Below are positions 30,222 through 37,695 of a stretch of 45,390 bases of DNA, piece after piece (within the stretch, counting starts at the first letter, position 1; every line of letters starts with the position of its first letter). The notes under the pieces are model-generated. The model worked only from the letters and a program-made list of their open reading frames with translations. It did not search any database and was not told where the DNA came from. The translations under genes and the position numbers were made by a program. This DNA is from CAZDDI01 sp964504195 (lineage in GTDB: Bacteria; Chloroflexota; Anaerolineae; B4-G1; SLSP01). Location: positions 1-45,390 of the forward strand of contig CAZDDI010000034.1 of NCBI GenBank assembly GCA_964504195.1, given 5' to 3'.

Positions 30222-30992
30222 CTATCCCACGCGCCCGCTGATGTAATCCTCTGTCATCTGTTGCGTGGGCCGGGTGAAGACTTGCGCTGTCTCGCCATAC
30301 TCGATCAGCTCGCCCAGCCAGAAGAAGGCCGTTTGGTGTGAAACGCGCGCGGCCTGCTGCATATTGTGTGTGACGATCACAATCGTGTAATCTTCGCAGA
30401 GCTCGCGCATCAGGTCTTCGATCTTCAAGGTAGCGATAGGGTCGAGCGCCGAGCAGGGTTCATCCATGAGGATGATTTCCGGCTGGACGGCAATCGTGCG
30501 GGCGATGCACAAGCGTTGTTGCTCGCCCAAGGAGAGGCTGAGCGCCGGCGCTTTGAGATCATCCTTCACCAAGTCCCAAAGCCCCACGCGCTGGAGCGAC
30601 TGTTCAACCAGGGTGCGCAACGCTTCGCCGCGCGCCAGGCCCAGGGATTTCGGCGCGAGCGCAATGTTATCGAATACCGATTGCGGGAAGGGGTTGGGCT
30701 TTTGAAAGACTAGCCCCACGCGCCGTCGCAACTCCACTACATCAGTGCTTGGCGCGTAGACGTTCTCATCATCAATCAAAATTTCACCTTCTACACGGGT
30801 ATTAGGGATTTGCTCGTTCATGCGATTCAGACAGCGCAAGAAGGTGGATTTGCCGCACCCTGAAGGGCCGATGAGCGCGGTAATGCGGCGCTCGGCTATC
30901 ATCATATTGATATCGAACAGCGCCTGTTTTTCACCATAATAGAAATCCAGGTGCTTGATGCTGAGTTTGATAGGGTATTCAGGGGTATTCAT
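30222..30992 (-). CDS. pstB: Phosphate-type ABC transporter ATP-binding protein (PstB-like)
   Basis: The 256-aa ATPase has Walker A GPSGCGKST followed by LRCLNRMNE, the PstB hallmark, GLVFQKPNPFPQSVFDNIAL, and Walker B IILMDEPCSALDPIATLKIE. These assign it to the PstB family. The signature motif is LSLGEQQRLCIAR, where classical PstB has LSGGQQQRLCIAR; two positions of the C-motif (Gly to Leu, Gln to Glu) differ. Pst permeases and PstS are not in the window, so it must pair with components elsewhere or serve another anion. It lies 34 bases after the thioredoxin gene. Confidence 0.85.
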   Translation of the reverse strand: MNTPEYPIKLSIKHLDFYYGEKQALFDINMMIAERRITALIGPSGCGKSTFLRCLNRMNEQIPNTRVEGEILIDDENVYAPSTDVVELRRRVGLVFQKPNPFPQSVFDNIALAPKSLGLARGEALRTLVEQSLQRVGLWDLVKDDLKAPALSLSLGEQQRLCIARTIAVQPEIILMDEPCSALDPIATLKIEDLMRELCEDYTIVIVTHNMQQAARVSHQTAFFWLGELIEYGETAQVFTRPTQQMTEDYISGRVG

Positions 30993-31026
30993 CTAGGGGC
31001 ATTTCCTTTGGTGGATGATTTCATCT

Positions 31027-31608
31027 TTATCGGGTGCGTCTGCGGGCGCGGGACGCCGGTTTGCGTCGGCGTGATGGGGATTGGGTTAGGGCTATTGCGC
31101 CACCTAGCAACCCCACCAGTGCTACGACGCCCAGGATAACGACAGCTGGTCCTTGTAACCAGCTGCTGGCGGGTGCCGCGAGCGAGCTTTCGAACTCGGT
31201 TATGGCCTCTTCCATGCCGGGCAGTGCAGGCCAGCCGACGCCGCCTGCAGCCAGGTAGTATTCGACGAGATCGGGGAATTGCGCCGGAATATCTGCGCTG
31301 CCCACTAACAAATCGCTACCTACGATGAGCGTCGGCACCCCGCGCGGCGGAGGGGAATACTGTGTTTGAGCAGCGTTGAACAAAGCGCGTCCTACCGGCG
31401 TGGTGATGTTGACTTGCAACACTTGCAAGCGTGCGCCGTAGCGGCGTTGTAGCGGGGGCAACTCCTGCTCGATGACTTTCTCGCAGTGCGAACATGCGGG
31501 CGAGAAAAACAGCACAGCTTGCACCACTGGCGTTTGCGCCTGAGCGATGGACGGCAGCATCAAGACTAGCAATAGCAATGCAAGTAACCCCCCAATTTTT
31601 TTGTGCAT
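31027..31608 (-). CDS. Membrane-anchored thioredoxin-fold protein
   Basis: A 193-aa exported thiol protein. Residues 1-24 are a cleavable signal peptide (LALLLLVLMLPSIAQAQ). The thioredoxin-like domain has the redox motif CSHC in FFSPACSHCEKVIEQELPPL and the cis-Pro segment RGVPTLIVG. A C-terminal helix (about 152-175) ends in a strongly basic tail (SRRRKPASRARRRTR), placing the catalytic domain outside. Similar domains are found fused to or beside VKOR-type oxidoreductases; none is seen here. AAGGCTCG precedes the ATG. It is the first gene of the pair with pstB. Confidence 0.8.
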   Translation of the reverse strand: MHKKIGGLLALLLLVLMLPSIAQAQTPVVQAVLFFSPACSHCEKVIEQELPPLQRRYGARLQVLQVNITTPVGRALFNAAQTQYSPPPRGVPTLIVGSDLLVGSADIPAQFPDLVEYYLAAGGVGWPALPGMEEAITEFESSLAAPASSWLQGPAVVILGVVALVGLLGGAIALTQSPSRRRKPASRARRRTR

Positions 31609-31640
31609 AGCGAGCCTTCCTTACCTTCTGACGTAGGCTA

Positions 31641-31669
31641 ACTATAGCACGGCAAGGGCGATTGGTCAA
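31641..31669 (-). promoter_or_regulatory. Promoter of the thioredoxin-pstB unit
   Basis: On the minus strand TTGACC (31664-31669), a 17-bp spacer and TATAGT (31641-31646) give a start near 31634, about 25 bases before the ATG. Confidence 0.75.
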
Positions 31670-31692
31670 TTGAGTGAAAATGGTGGTATACT
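31662..31692 (+). promoter_or_regulatory. Divergent promoter of the beta-helix gene
   Basis: An extended -10 TGGTATACT (TATACT at 31687-31692) has a weak -35 TTGGTC at 31662-31667 with a long 19-bp spacer. The -35 region overlaps the -35 of the opposite promoter. The leader would be about 115 bases. Confidence 0.5.
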
Positions 31693-31814
31693 GAGAATAG
31701 CGAAAGGGAGCGGTGCTCATTCAGAATACCTCTTGGTTTACACTTACTTCATGTTGTCTTTCCCCCACAGCTCCTTGCGTCTCAAAGCGTAATTTTATGT
31801 AAAGGAGGGCGGTG

Positions 31815-34055
31815 ATGAAAATCCGTTTAGTAATGACTTTGGTGTTGGCACTGGCGCTGCTGGGGTTGTTGACGGTGTTGAACCGGGCGCCGGCCCAGGC
31901 ACAGGCTGCTGGCCCTTGCGACCGGTATGTGATGGGCAATGGCGGCAGCGATGTGGGCGATTGTAGTAGCATGGCATCACCCTGCCGCACGGTGCAGTAT
32001 GCCATCAACCACGCGGTTGATGATGATACCATTTGTGTAGCCAGTCATGTTTTGGCTGGTACGACGGTCTATCACGAGCATTTGACCATCACCCGTACCT
32101 TGACCCTTAGCGGCGCGTGGGAAGGGATGTGTGTAGACCCTAGCAACTGGACGTGTTCGATGTGGGCTGTGCCGTGTGCACCGGACAAAGTGGTGCTCAA
32201 TGGTTTCAACCAGGGACGGGTTATCACCATTCGGGGTAACATCGCCCCGAAAATTGATTGCTTCACCATCACCGAGGGTAACGCGGCGGGGTGGGGCGGC
32301 GATCCGGGAGGCACAGTCGAAAATGACGCTGGCGGCGGCATTTACAGCAAAGATGCTGCGCCTATCATCGTCAATAATGTCATCACCGCCAATTACGGGT
32401 GCGATCTTTGCCCGGCATCCTATGGGCGCGGCGGTGGTATTTACCTGATCAATACGTCAGGGACAACCATCATCAGCGGCAATGTGATTGCTAACAATGT
32501 AGCCGATAACTCCACCTGGGGGCAGGGCGGTGGGATCATGCTGCGGAATTCGTTCTTCGCACAGGTGCAGAACAACGAAATTACCGGCAATCGCGCGGGG
32601 CTTTCGGCAGGCTATGGTGGCGGCATGGCCGTCATCAATAGCAACCCGCACATCATGGATAATGTCATCAGTGGCAACGTCGCCGGGCAAGCTGTATCGG
32701 GGTTGGGCGGTGGGATTTTTATCTGGCATGTGCCCCAGACAGCGTTGTATGCGGTGATAGAACAGCCTGTGACTATCACGCTTGTGACACGGGCGACAGG
32801 CAATCGCATTTTCAACAATATTGCACTTGCCAGCACAGCAACACCGGATTTCTCCGGGCAGGGTGGGGGTGTTTATAGCAACAATGCAGCGGTGTATTTC
32901 TATAACAATACGGTTTTCCTCAATAATGCAGCGCTGGTGGGTTTGGGTGAAGGCGGCGGTCTTTATTTGCGGGACGCGATGGCGGCAACGTCGGTGGTGA
33001 GCAATACCTTCATCAATAATCATGCCAGCTGGGAGGATGAGGGCAACGGCGGCGGGCTGTATCTGGTTGGCGGGTCTCCTAGCGTGAGGCAGAATCGCAT
33101 CGAAGAGAACTACGCTTCTGCCAATGACGGTTACGGGCAAGGTGGCGGGATTCTGGTGAACGGTGGTGCCCCCCTGCTCACCGGCAATCGCATTGTGGGT
33201 AACTATGGCTCGGTAAGCGGTGGTAGCATGGGTGCCGGGTTGGTCCTATCTGGCACAACTGCGCTGGTGCAGGACAACTGGATTTTGCGTAATCGCGGCA
33301 GTTCGGGGGTTGCTGCGGCGGTTTCTGGAGCAGGGGTGAACGTCTTTAGCGGTGCGCCGCGTTTGGTTCACAACCAAATCATCAGCAACACTTCGGGAAC
33401 GGTGTTTTTTGCTACGGGCGGCGGCGTCTATGTGAACCAGTCCGCTGCTACGCTGGATCGTAACACGATTGTGGAAAATGTCGCTTCTGGTTCAATGTCC
33501 GGGCGCGGCGGCGGCGTGCGCATCGCGCAAAACGATGTATTTACCTTCACCAACAACATTGTGGCGCGCAATCAATCTTCGCACGAAGCGAGCGGACTTT
33601 CTGTATTGCATGGATTGACTGGCCTCGCACGGGGACATATCGCGCACAATACCATCACCGAGAACCGTTTTGGCGATGGGGTGGGGGTGTGGCTGGGGGC
33701 AAATGTCCAGGTGACGCTGACCAATAACATCATCATCAATCAGAGTGTGGGCATCAGCAATACCACACCAGCGAGTACCAATGCGGTGGCGCGGTACACA
33801 CTCTTTGAATCTAACGGTACGGACTACGGCAGCGGCGTGACGAGCAGCCATGAGATTCCCGGCCCGGCGGCGCTCACGGCGGATTTCCGCTTGCTGGGCA
33901 CATCGAACGCGATCAATGCTGGGATGCTCATGCCGTGGATCGTGCGAGATATTGATGGCGACCTACGCCCGATGGGAGCGGCCCCCGATGTGGGCGCGGA
34001 TGAGTACGTCCGCGCGCGCCTCTTCCTGCCGCTGGTGCTGCGGCAGTATCCGTAG
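31815..34055 (+). CDS. Secreted right-handed beta-helix protein
   Basis: A 746-aa exported protein. Residues 1-32 are a signal peptide (LVLALALLGLLTVLNRAPAQAQA). SPCRTVQYAINHAVDDDTICVA is the start of a parallel beta-helix, followed by many rungs of 20-30 residues of the pectin-lyase type, with the recurrent patterns ISGNVIANNVADN, GGGIFI, GGGLYL and LTGNRIVGNYG. The C-terminus ends DVGADEY followed by the hydrophobic tail RLFLPLVLRQYP, a form often seen at the end of Chloroflexota exported proteins and possibly a surface-sorting or anchoring signal. No catalytic residues of a lyase can be assigned; adhesion or carbohydrate processing are possible. AGGAGGGCGGTG precedes the ATG at 31815. Confidence 0.85.
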   Translation: MKIRLVMTLVLALALLGLLTVLNRAPAQAQAAGPCDRYVMGNGGSDVGDCSSMASPCRTVQYAINHAVDDDTICVASHVLAGTTVYHEHLTITRTLTLSGAWEGMCVDPSNWTCSMWAVPCAPDKVVLNGFNQGRVITIRGNIAPKIDCFTITEGNAAGWGGDPGGTVENDAGGGIYSKDAAPIIVNNVITANYGCDLCPASYGRGGGIYLINTSGTTIISGNVIANNVADNSTWGQGGGIMLRNSFFAQVQNNEITGNRAGLSAGYGGGMAVINSNPHIMDNVISGNVAGQAVSGLGGGIFIWHVPQTALYAVIEQPVTITLVTRATGNRIFNNIALASTATPDFSGQGGGVYSNNAAVYFYNNTVFLNNAALVGLGEGGGLYLRDAMAATSVVSNTFINNHASWEDEGNGGGLYLVGGSPSVRQNRIEENYASANDGYGQGGGILVNGGAPLLTGNRIVGNYGSVSGGSMGAGLVLSGTTALVQDNWILRNRGSSGVAAAVSGAGVNVFSGAPRLVHNQIISNTSGTVFFATGGGVYVNQSAATLDRNTIVENVASGSMSGRGGGVRIAQNDVFTFTNNIVARNQSSHEASGLSVLHGLTGLARGHIAHNTITENRFGDGVGVWLGANVQVTLTNNIIINQSVGISNTTPASTNAVARYTLFESNGTDYGSGVTSSHEIPGPAALTADFRLLGTSNAINAGMLMPWIVRDIDGDLRPMGAAPDVGADEYVRARLFLPLVLRQYP

Positions 34056-34089
34056 CCGGGCTGCGGTTGTCTTTGAACGTGTTTGTGCT

Positions 34090-34124
34090 ACACTGCCTGC
34101 CAATGCGCAGGCAGTGTTTGTTTT
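34090..34124 (+). terminator. Intrinsic terminator of the beta-helix gene
   Basis: A perfect 11-bp stem ACACTGCCTGC (34090-34100) with 34107-34117 is followed by TTGTTTT. It lies 35 bases after the stop codon. Confidence 0.85.
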
Positions 34125-34242
34125 ACGGATGAAAATGTGGCGCGAACTGTCAGCGCATGAATGCGCCGTTCGCGTGCGGGAGCGAAGCAGACGCTTCGCA
34201 TTACGTTGGTTTTGATTTGCGATTTTCAGGGGGAGCTTCAAA

Positions 34243-34779
34243 ATGTCCAAAACCATTGTTTGTGAATATTGTGGCTCGATGCACCTTACCTATCAGCCCT
34301 ATTGCACCCGTTGCGGGGCGCCGATCAACCCTGCTTTTGCCTCAAGTACAGGCTCCACCGCAGCACTCGATGTTTCGTTAGTGGATAGTGTCTTGCAGCT
34401 GTGCCGCCAATACGATGCAATCTCCTGCTGCTACACTGAAGGCATCATCCCCGAAAAGAAACTGCGCAATGCGCGGCAGGCTTTCGGCATCCCGCCGGCC
34501 GAGCAGGTGTTGATGCTGTGCGATAACACCGTTTTCGGCAGCAACAAAGATGGTCTGGCAATCTGCGCCGGTGGGCTGTACTGGAAGAATGATTGGGCTA
34601 CGGAAACGAAACGCACTTTCTTGCCCTGGGGCGACTTTGCCCAGCGTGATATCAAGCGCAAGCAGTATCACTTGAGTTTAGGGCAGGGCGATCGCATCAA
34701 CACTGCTGCGATGTTGGATGCGGATGTAAAAAAACTGGTGAAGTTGTTAGAGGATTTACAGACGTTGTTGGGGAAGTGA
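34243..34779 (+). CDS. Zinc-ribbon protein with a C-terminal PH-like domain
   Basis: The 178-aa protein starts with a short zinc ribbon, CEYCG...CTRCG (residues about 7-26, two CxxC knuckles). After a Ser/Thr linker comes a helical segment (about 45-85), then VLMLCDNTVFGSNKDGLAICAGGLYWKND with FLPWGDFAQ and a C-terminal helix. This pattern (charged FGSxKDGxxxxxxGxYWKN) resembles bacterial PH-like domains found in zinc-ribbon membrane-associated proteins. No enzymatic motif is visible. Function is unknown. The stop codon TGA begins the hairpin repeat before nadE. Confidence 0.65.
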   Translation: MSKTIVCEYCGSMHLTYQPYCTRCGAPINPAFASSTGSTAALDVSLVDSVLQLCRQYDAISCCYTEGIIPEKKLRNARQAFGIPPAEQVLMLCDNTVFGSNKDGLAICAGGLYWKNDWATETKRTFLPWGDFAQRDIKRKQYHLSLGQGDRINTAAMLDADVKKLVKLLEDLQTLLGK

Positions 34780-34809
34780 TGCGTGACCAGAGACTTTTTC
34801 ACGCATCAC
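34776..34809 (+). repeat. GTGATGCGTGA hairpin before nadE
   Basis: GTGATGCGTGA (34776-34786) pairs perfectly with 34799-34809. It starts in the stop codon of the zinc-ribbon gene and belongs to the same word family as 35605-35661. Confidence 0.8.
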
Positions 34810-34852
34810 GTTTCATGTACTACGCCCTATCTTGAACGTGGAGGAAAATATA

Positions 34853-35593
34853 ATGGACTACCAAACTTTAGCGGATGATCTGGCTACCTGGCTGCGTGAT
34901 TACGCTGCGCAAGCGGGCGCGCAGGGGTATGTGATCGGTCTCAGCGGCGGCATTGACTCCGCCGTGAGCGCCGCGCTCGCTGTGCGTGCTGTGGGTGTGG
35001 AGCAGGTGGTGGGGGTGTTGTTGCCCTGTCATAGCCAGCCGGAGGATGCGCAGTTCGGGCGCATGGCTGCCGAGGCGCTGGGGCTGGAACCGCTCACCAT
35101 AGATTTGAGCGCCGCCTTCGATACGCTTTTCGCTGCGCTGCCTCCCGGCGTGGATATGGCCCGCGCCAATGTGAAATCGCGCTTGCGCATGGTGACGCTC
35201 TACTACCTGGCCCAATCGCGCAACTATTTGGTGCTGGGCACCGGCAACAAGCCGGAGCTTATGGTGGGCTACTTCACCAAATACGGCGACGGCGGCGTGG
35301 ACGTGGAACCGCTCGGTGAGCTCTACAAGCGCGACGTGCGCGCGCTCGCGCGGGAGCTGGGCGTGCCTGAGCCGATCATCACGCGCCCGCCTACCGCCGG
35401 CCTGTGGCCCGGTCAAACGGACGAGGGTGAGATGGGCATCACCTACGATCAATTGGATGCGATCCTGGCGGCCTGGGCTGCGGGCGCAGAACCGGACGCG
35501 CCCGCCGAAATCGTCGCCAAAGTGCAGCGGATGATGGCCTGCTCAGCCCACAAGCGCGCCACGCCCCCGGCATTCTCTGTGCGGCGAGAATAA
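34853..35593 (+). CDS. nadE: NH3-dependent NAD+ synthetase
   Basis: NadE amidates nicotinate adenine dinucleotide to NAD+ with ATP. The 246-aa chain has the PP-loop VIGLSGGIDSAVSAALA, then KSRLRMVTLYYLAQ, VLGTGNKPELMVGYFTKYGDGG (signature) and LYKRDVRALARELGVP, with RPPTAGLWPGQTDEGEMG near the end. There is no N-terminal nitrilase domain, so ammonia and not glutamine is the donor. The ATG at 34853 follows GTGGAGGAAAATATA and is preferred to the TTG at 34832. It is the first gene of the cluster nadE, nadC-nadA, nadB, although it catalyses the last step. Confidence 0.95.
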   Translation: MDYQTLADDLATWLRDYAAQAGAQGYVIGLSGGIDSAVSAALAVRAVGVEQVVGVLLPCHSQPEDAQFGRMAAEALGLEPLTIDLSAAFDTLFAALPPGVDMARANVKSRLRMVTLYYLAQSRNYLVLGTGNKPELMVGYFTKYGDGGVDVEPLGELYKRDVRALARELGVPEPIITRPPTAGLWPGQTDEGEMGITYDQLDAILAAWAAGAEPDAPAEIVAKVQRMMACSAHKRATPPAFSVRRE

Positions 35594-35604
35594 TCTTATG
35601 CGAC

Positions 35605-35661
35605 CGTGATGCGTGAAACGTGATGCGTGAAGATTTTTCTGGTCACGTTTCACGCATCACG
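35605..35661 (+). repeat. 19-bp perfect hairpin between nadE and nadC-nadA
   Basis: CGTGATGCGTGAAACGTGA (35605-35623) pairs perfectly with 35643-35661 around a 19-base loop. The words GTGATGCGTGA and CGTGAAACGTGA are the same as in the blocks at 34776 and 5977. Confidence 0.85.
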
Positions 35662-35693
35662 CATCACGCCCCAAGTTTTTGGAGGTATCACAG

Positions 35694-37604
35694 ATGACCC
35701 AATCAGACTTAGACACCCTCTTGACCGCTGCCGCGCCGTTGATCGAGCTGGCGATTGCGGAGGACATCGGCCCTGGCGATGCGACCAGTCTGGCTACGCT
35801 GCCACCGGGGACGGTGTTGCAGGGCCGCATTGTTGCCAAAGCGTCCGGCGTGATAGCCGGGCTACCCATCGCTGAGGCCGTCTTCAAGCGCGTGGATCCG
35901 GCCATCACGTTCAAGGCGCACGTCGCCGATGGGCAGGAGGTCGCCCCCGGCGAGCTGGTGGCCGAGGCCGCCGGGCCGGGCGCGTCGCTGCTGGCGGCGG
36001 AGCGCACCGCGCTCAACTTCCTCCAGCGGCTATCGGGCATCGCTACGGCGACGCGGAACCTGGTGGACGCGGTCGCCACGACCCGCGCCGTGATTCTTGA
36101 TACGCGCAAGACGCTGCCCGGCTACCGCGTGCTGGATAAGTACGCGGTGCGGATGGGCGGCGGGACGAACCACCGCATGTCCTTGTTCGATATGCTGATG
36201 GTGAAGGACAACCATGTGGACGGCGCAGGGGGCCTCACGGAGGCGGCGGCGCGGGCGCGCGCGCATTATCCCGCCCTGCCTCTCGAAGTGGAGGTGCGCT
36301 CGCTCGATGAATTGCGCGAGGCGTTGTGCCTCGATCCGCCGCTGGAGCGGATTCTGCTCGATAACATGGATTTGGAGACCCTGCGCGCCGCCGTTGCCTT
36401 GACCGAGGGGCGTGTGCCGTTGGAGGCTTCCGGCGGGGTGACGTTGGAGACGGTCGCGGCGATTGCGGCGACCGGCGTGGATTTCATCTCCACCGGCGCG
36501 ATGACCCACTCGGTCACGGCGTTGGATTTGAGCATGAAAATCGCGCCCGCGCGCTCGCTGGAAGAGCTCTCGTGGGAAGAGCGCGCCCGCGCCGCCAAAG
36601 CGCAGCTGGGCGCGCGCGTGGTCATTCTGGGCCACCACTACCAGCGGGATGAGGTCATCCAGTTTGCCGATTTTCGCGGCGATTCGCTCCAGCTGGCCCG
36701 CGATGCGGCGGCGACTTCCGCTGAGACCATCGTGTTCTGCGGCGTGCATTTCATGGCCGAAGTCGCCGCGATCCTGGCGCAACCGGGGCAGCGGGTGCTG
36801 CTGCCGGAGCTGAGCGCGGGCTGCTACCTGGCGGAAACCGCCGCCCACGCCGATGTGAGCCGCGCCTGGGCCGCGCTCGCTGCGGCGCTGGGCGATGCCG
36901 AGGCCGAAATCACGCCCATCACCTACGTCAATTCCGATGCCGCGCTCAAGGCGTTCTGCGGGGAGCACGGCGGCACGGTTTGCACGTCCAGCAACGCCGA
37001 GAAGGTGCTGCGCTGGGCCTTCGCGCAACGCCCGCGCGTGTTCTTTTTCCCCGACCAACACCTGGGACGCAATACCGCGCATAAGATGGGCATCCCCTTG
37101 GATGAGATGCTGCTCTGGGATGTCCGCACGCCGCCCGATGCTGAAGCCATCCGCCGCGCCAAAGTCATCCTCTGGCCCGGCGCGTGCAACGTGCATCAGC
37201 GCTTCCGTGTGGAGGATGTGGTCGCCGTGCGCGCGCGCCATCCCGGTGTGCGGGTTATCGTCCACCCGGAGTGCGATCAGGCGGTGGTGCGTCTCGCCGA
37301 TGATGCCGGTTCGACCTCCTACATCATCAAGCAGGTGGAGGCATCCGCGCCGGGGACGGTGTGGGCTATCGGCACGGAGACGCGGCTGGTGCGCCGTTTG
37401 CAGATCGAGCATCCTGAGCAAATCATCGTCTCGCTGGCGGAGCGTCCGCCCTTCTGCCCCACCATGGGCCTCATCACCTTACGCAAGCTCGCCGAAACGC
37501 TCGAAGCGCTGGCGCGCGGCGAATTACACAACGAAATCACCGTCGAACCGGAGCGCGCCCGCTGGGCGAAGGTGGCGCTAGAGCGGATGTTGGAGATCTC
37601 GTAG
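35694..37604 (+). CDS. nadC-nadA: Fused quinolinate phosphoribosyltransferase (NadC) and quinolinate synthase (NadA)
   Basis: One 636-aa polypeptide holds two consecutive steps of NAD synthesis. Residues 1-285 are NadC: ERTALNFLQRLSGIAT, DTRKTLPGYRVLDKYAV, GGGTNHRMSLFDMLMVKDNH and ISTGAMTHSVTALDLSMKI. After a linker of about 15 residues (LEELSWEERARAAKAQ), residues 300-636 are NadA: ILGHHYQRDEVIQFADFRGD, FCGVHFMAE, YVNSDAALKAFCGEHGGTVC, FFPDQHLGRNTA, and cysteines in VCTSSN, HPECD and FCPTMG that would bind the 4Fe-4S cluster. All expected catalytic residues look intact. The ATG at 35694 follows GGAGGTATCACAG. Quinolinate could pass from the second to the first domain. Confidence 0.95.
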   Translation: MTQSDLDTLLTAAAPLIELAIAEDIGPGDATSLATLPPGTVLQGRIVAKASGVIAGLPIAEAVFKRVDPAITFKAHVADGQEVAPGELVAEAAGPGASLLAAERTALNFLQRLSGIATATRNLVDAVATTRAVILDTRKTLPGYRVLDKYAVRMGGGTNHRMSLFDMLMVKDNHVDGAGGLTEAAARARAHYPALPLEVEVRSLDELREALCLDPPLERILLDNMDLETLRAAVALTEGRVPLEASGGVTLETVAAIAATGVDFISTGAMTHSVTALDLSMKIAPARSLEELSWEERARAAKAQLGARVVILGHHYQRDEVIQFADFRGDSLQLARDAAATSAETIVFCGVHFMAEVAAILAQPGQRVLLPELSAGCYLAETAAHADVSRAWAALAAALGDAEAEITPITYVNSDAALKAFCGEHGGTVCTSSNAEKVLRWAFAQRPRVFFFPDQHLGRNTAHKMGIPLDEMLLWDVRTPPDAEAIRRAKVILWPGACNVHQRFRVEDVVAVRARHPGVRVIVHPECDQAVVRLADDAGSTSYIIKQVEASAPGTVWAIGTETRLVRRLQIEHPEQIIVSLAERPPFCPTMGLITLRKLAETLEALARGELHNEITVEPERARWAKVALERMLEIS

Positions 37605-37611
37605 CGCAATT

Positions 37612-37680
37612 TAACGCAAAGGCGCAAGGATGCAAAGACGCCAGGGAATGAAGCCTTTGCGTCCTGGCGTCTTTGCGTTG
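37612..37680 (+). repeat. CGCAAAGG word repeat with 14-bp hairpin before nadB
   Basis: Words ACGCAAAGG, CGCAAGGA and TGCAAAGACG run from 37614, and GCAAAGACGCCAGG (37633-37646) pairs perfectly with 37664-37677. The nadB ribosome site follows immediately. Confidence 0.8.
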
Positions 37681-37695
37681 ATAAAAGGAGTTTTG

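Noticed and set aside
34150..34215. Possible small gene or RNA between the beta-helix and zinc-ribbon genes (GCGAAGCAGACGCTTCGC hairpin)
   Set aside because: Only a 6-bp stem, no promoter and no open frame with a ribosome site.
36030..37421. A 463-codon minus-strand open frame inside nadC-nadA
   Set aside because: A shadow frame caused by high GC in the third codon position; the opposite strand encodes two conserved enzyme domains.
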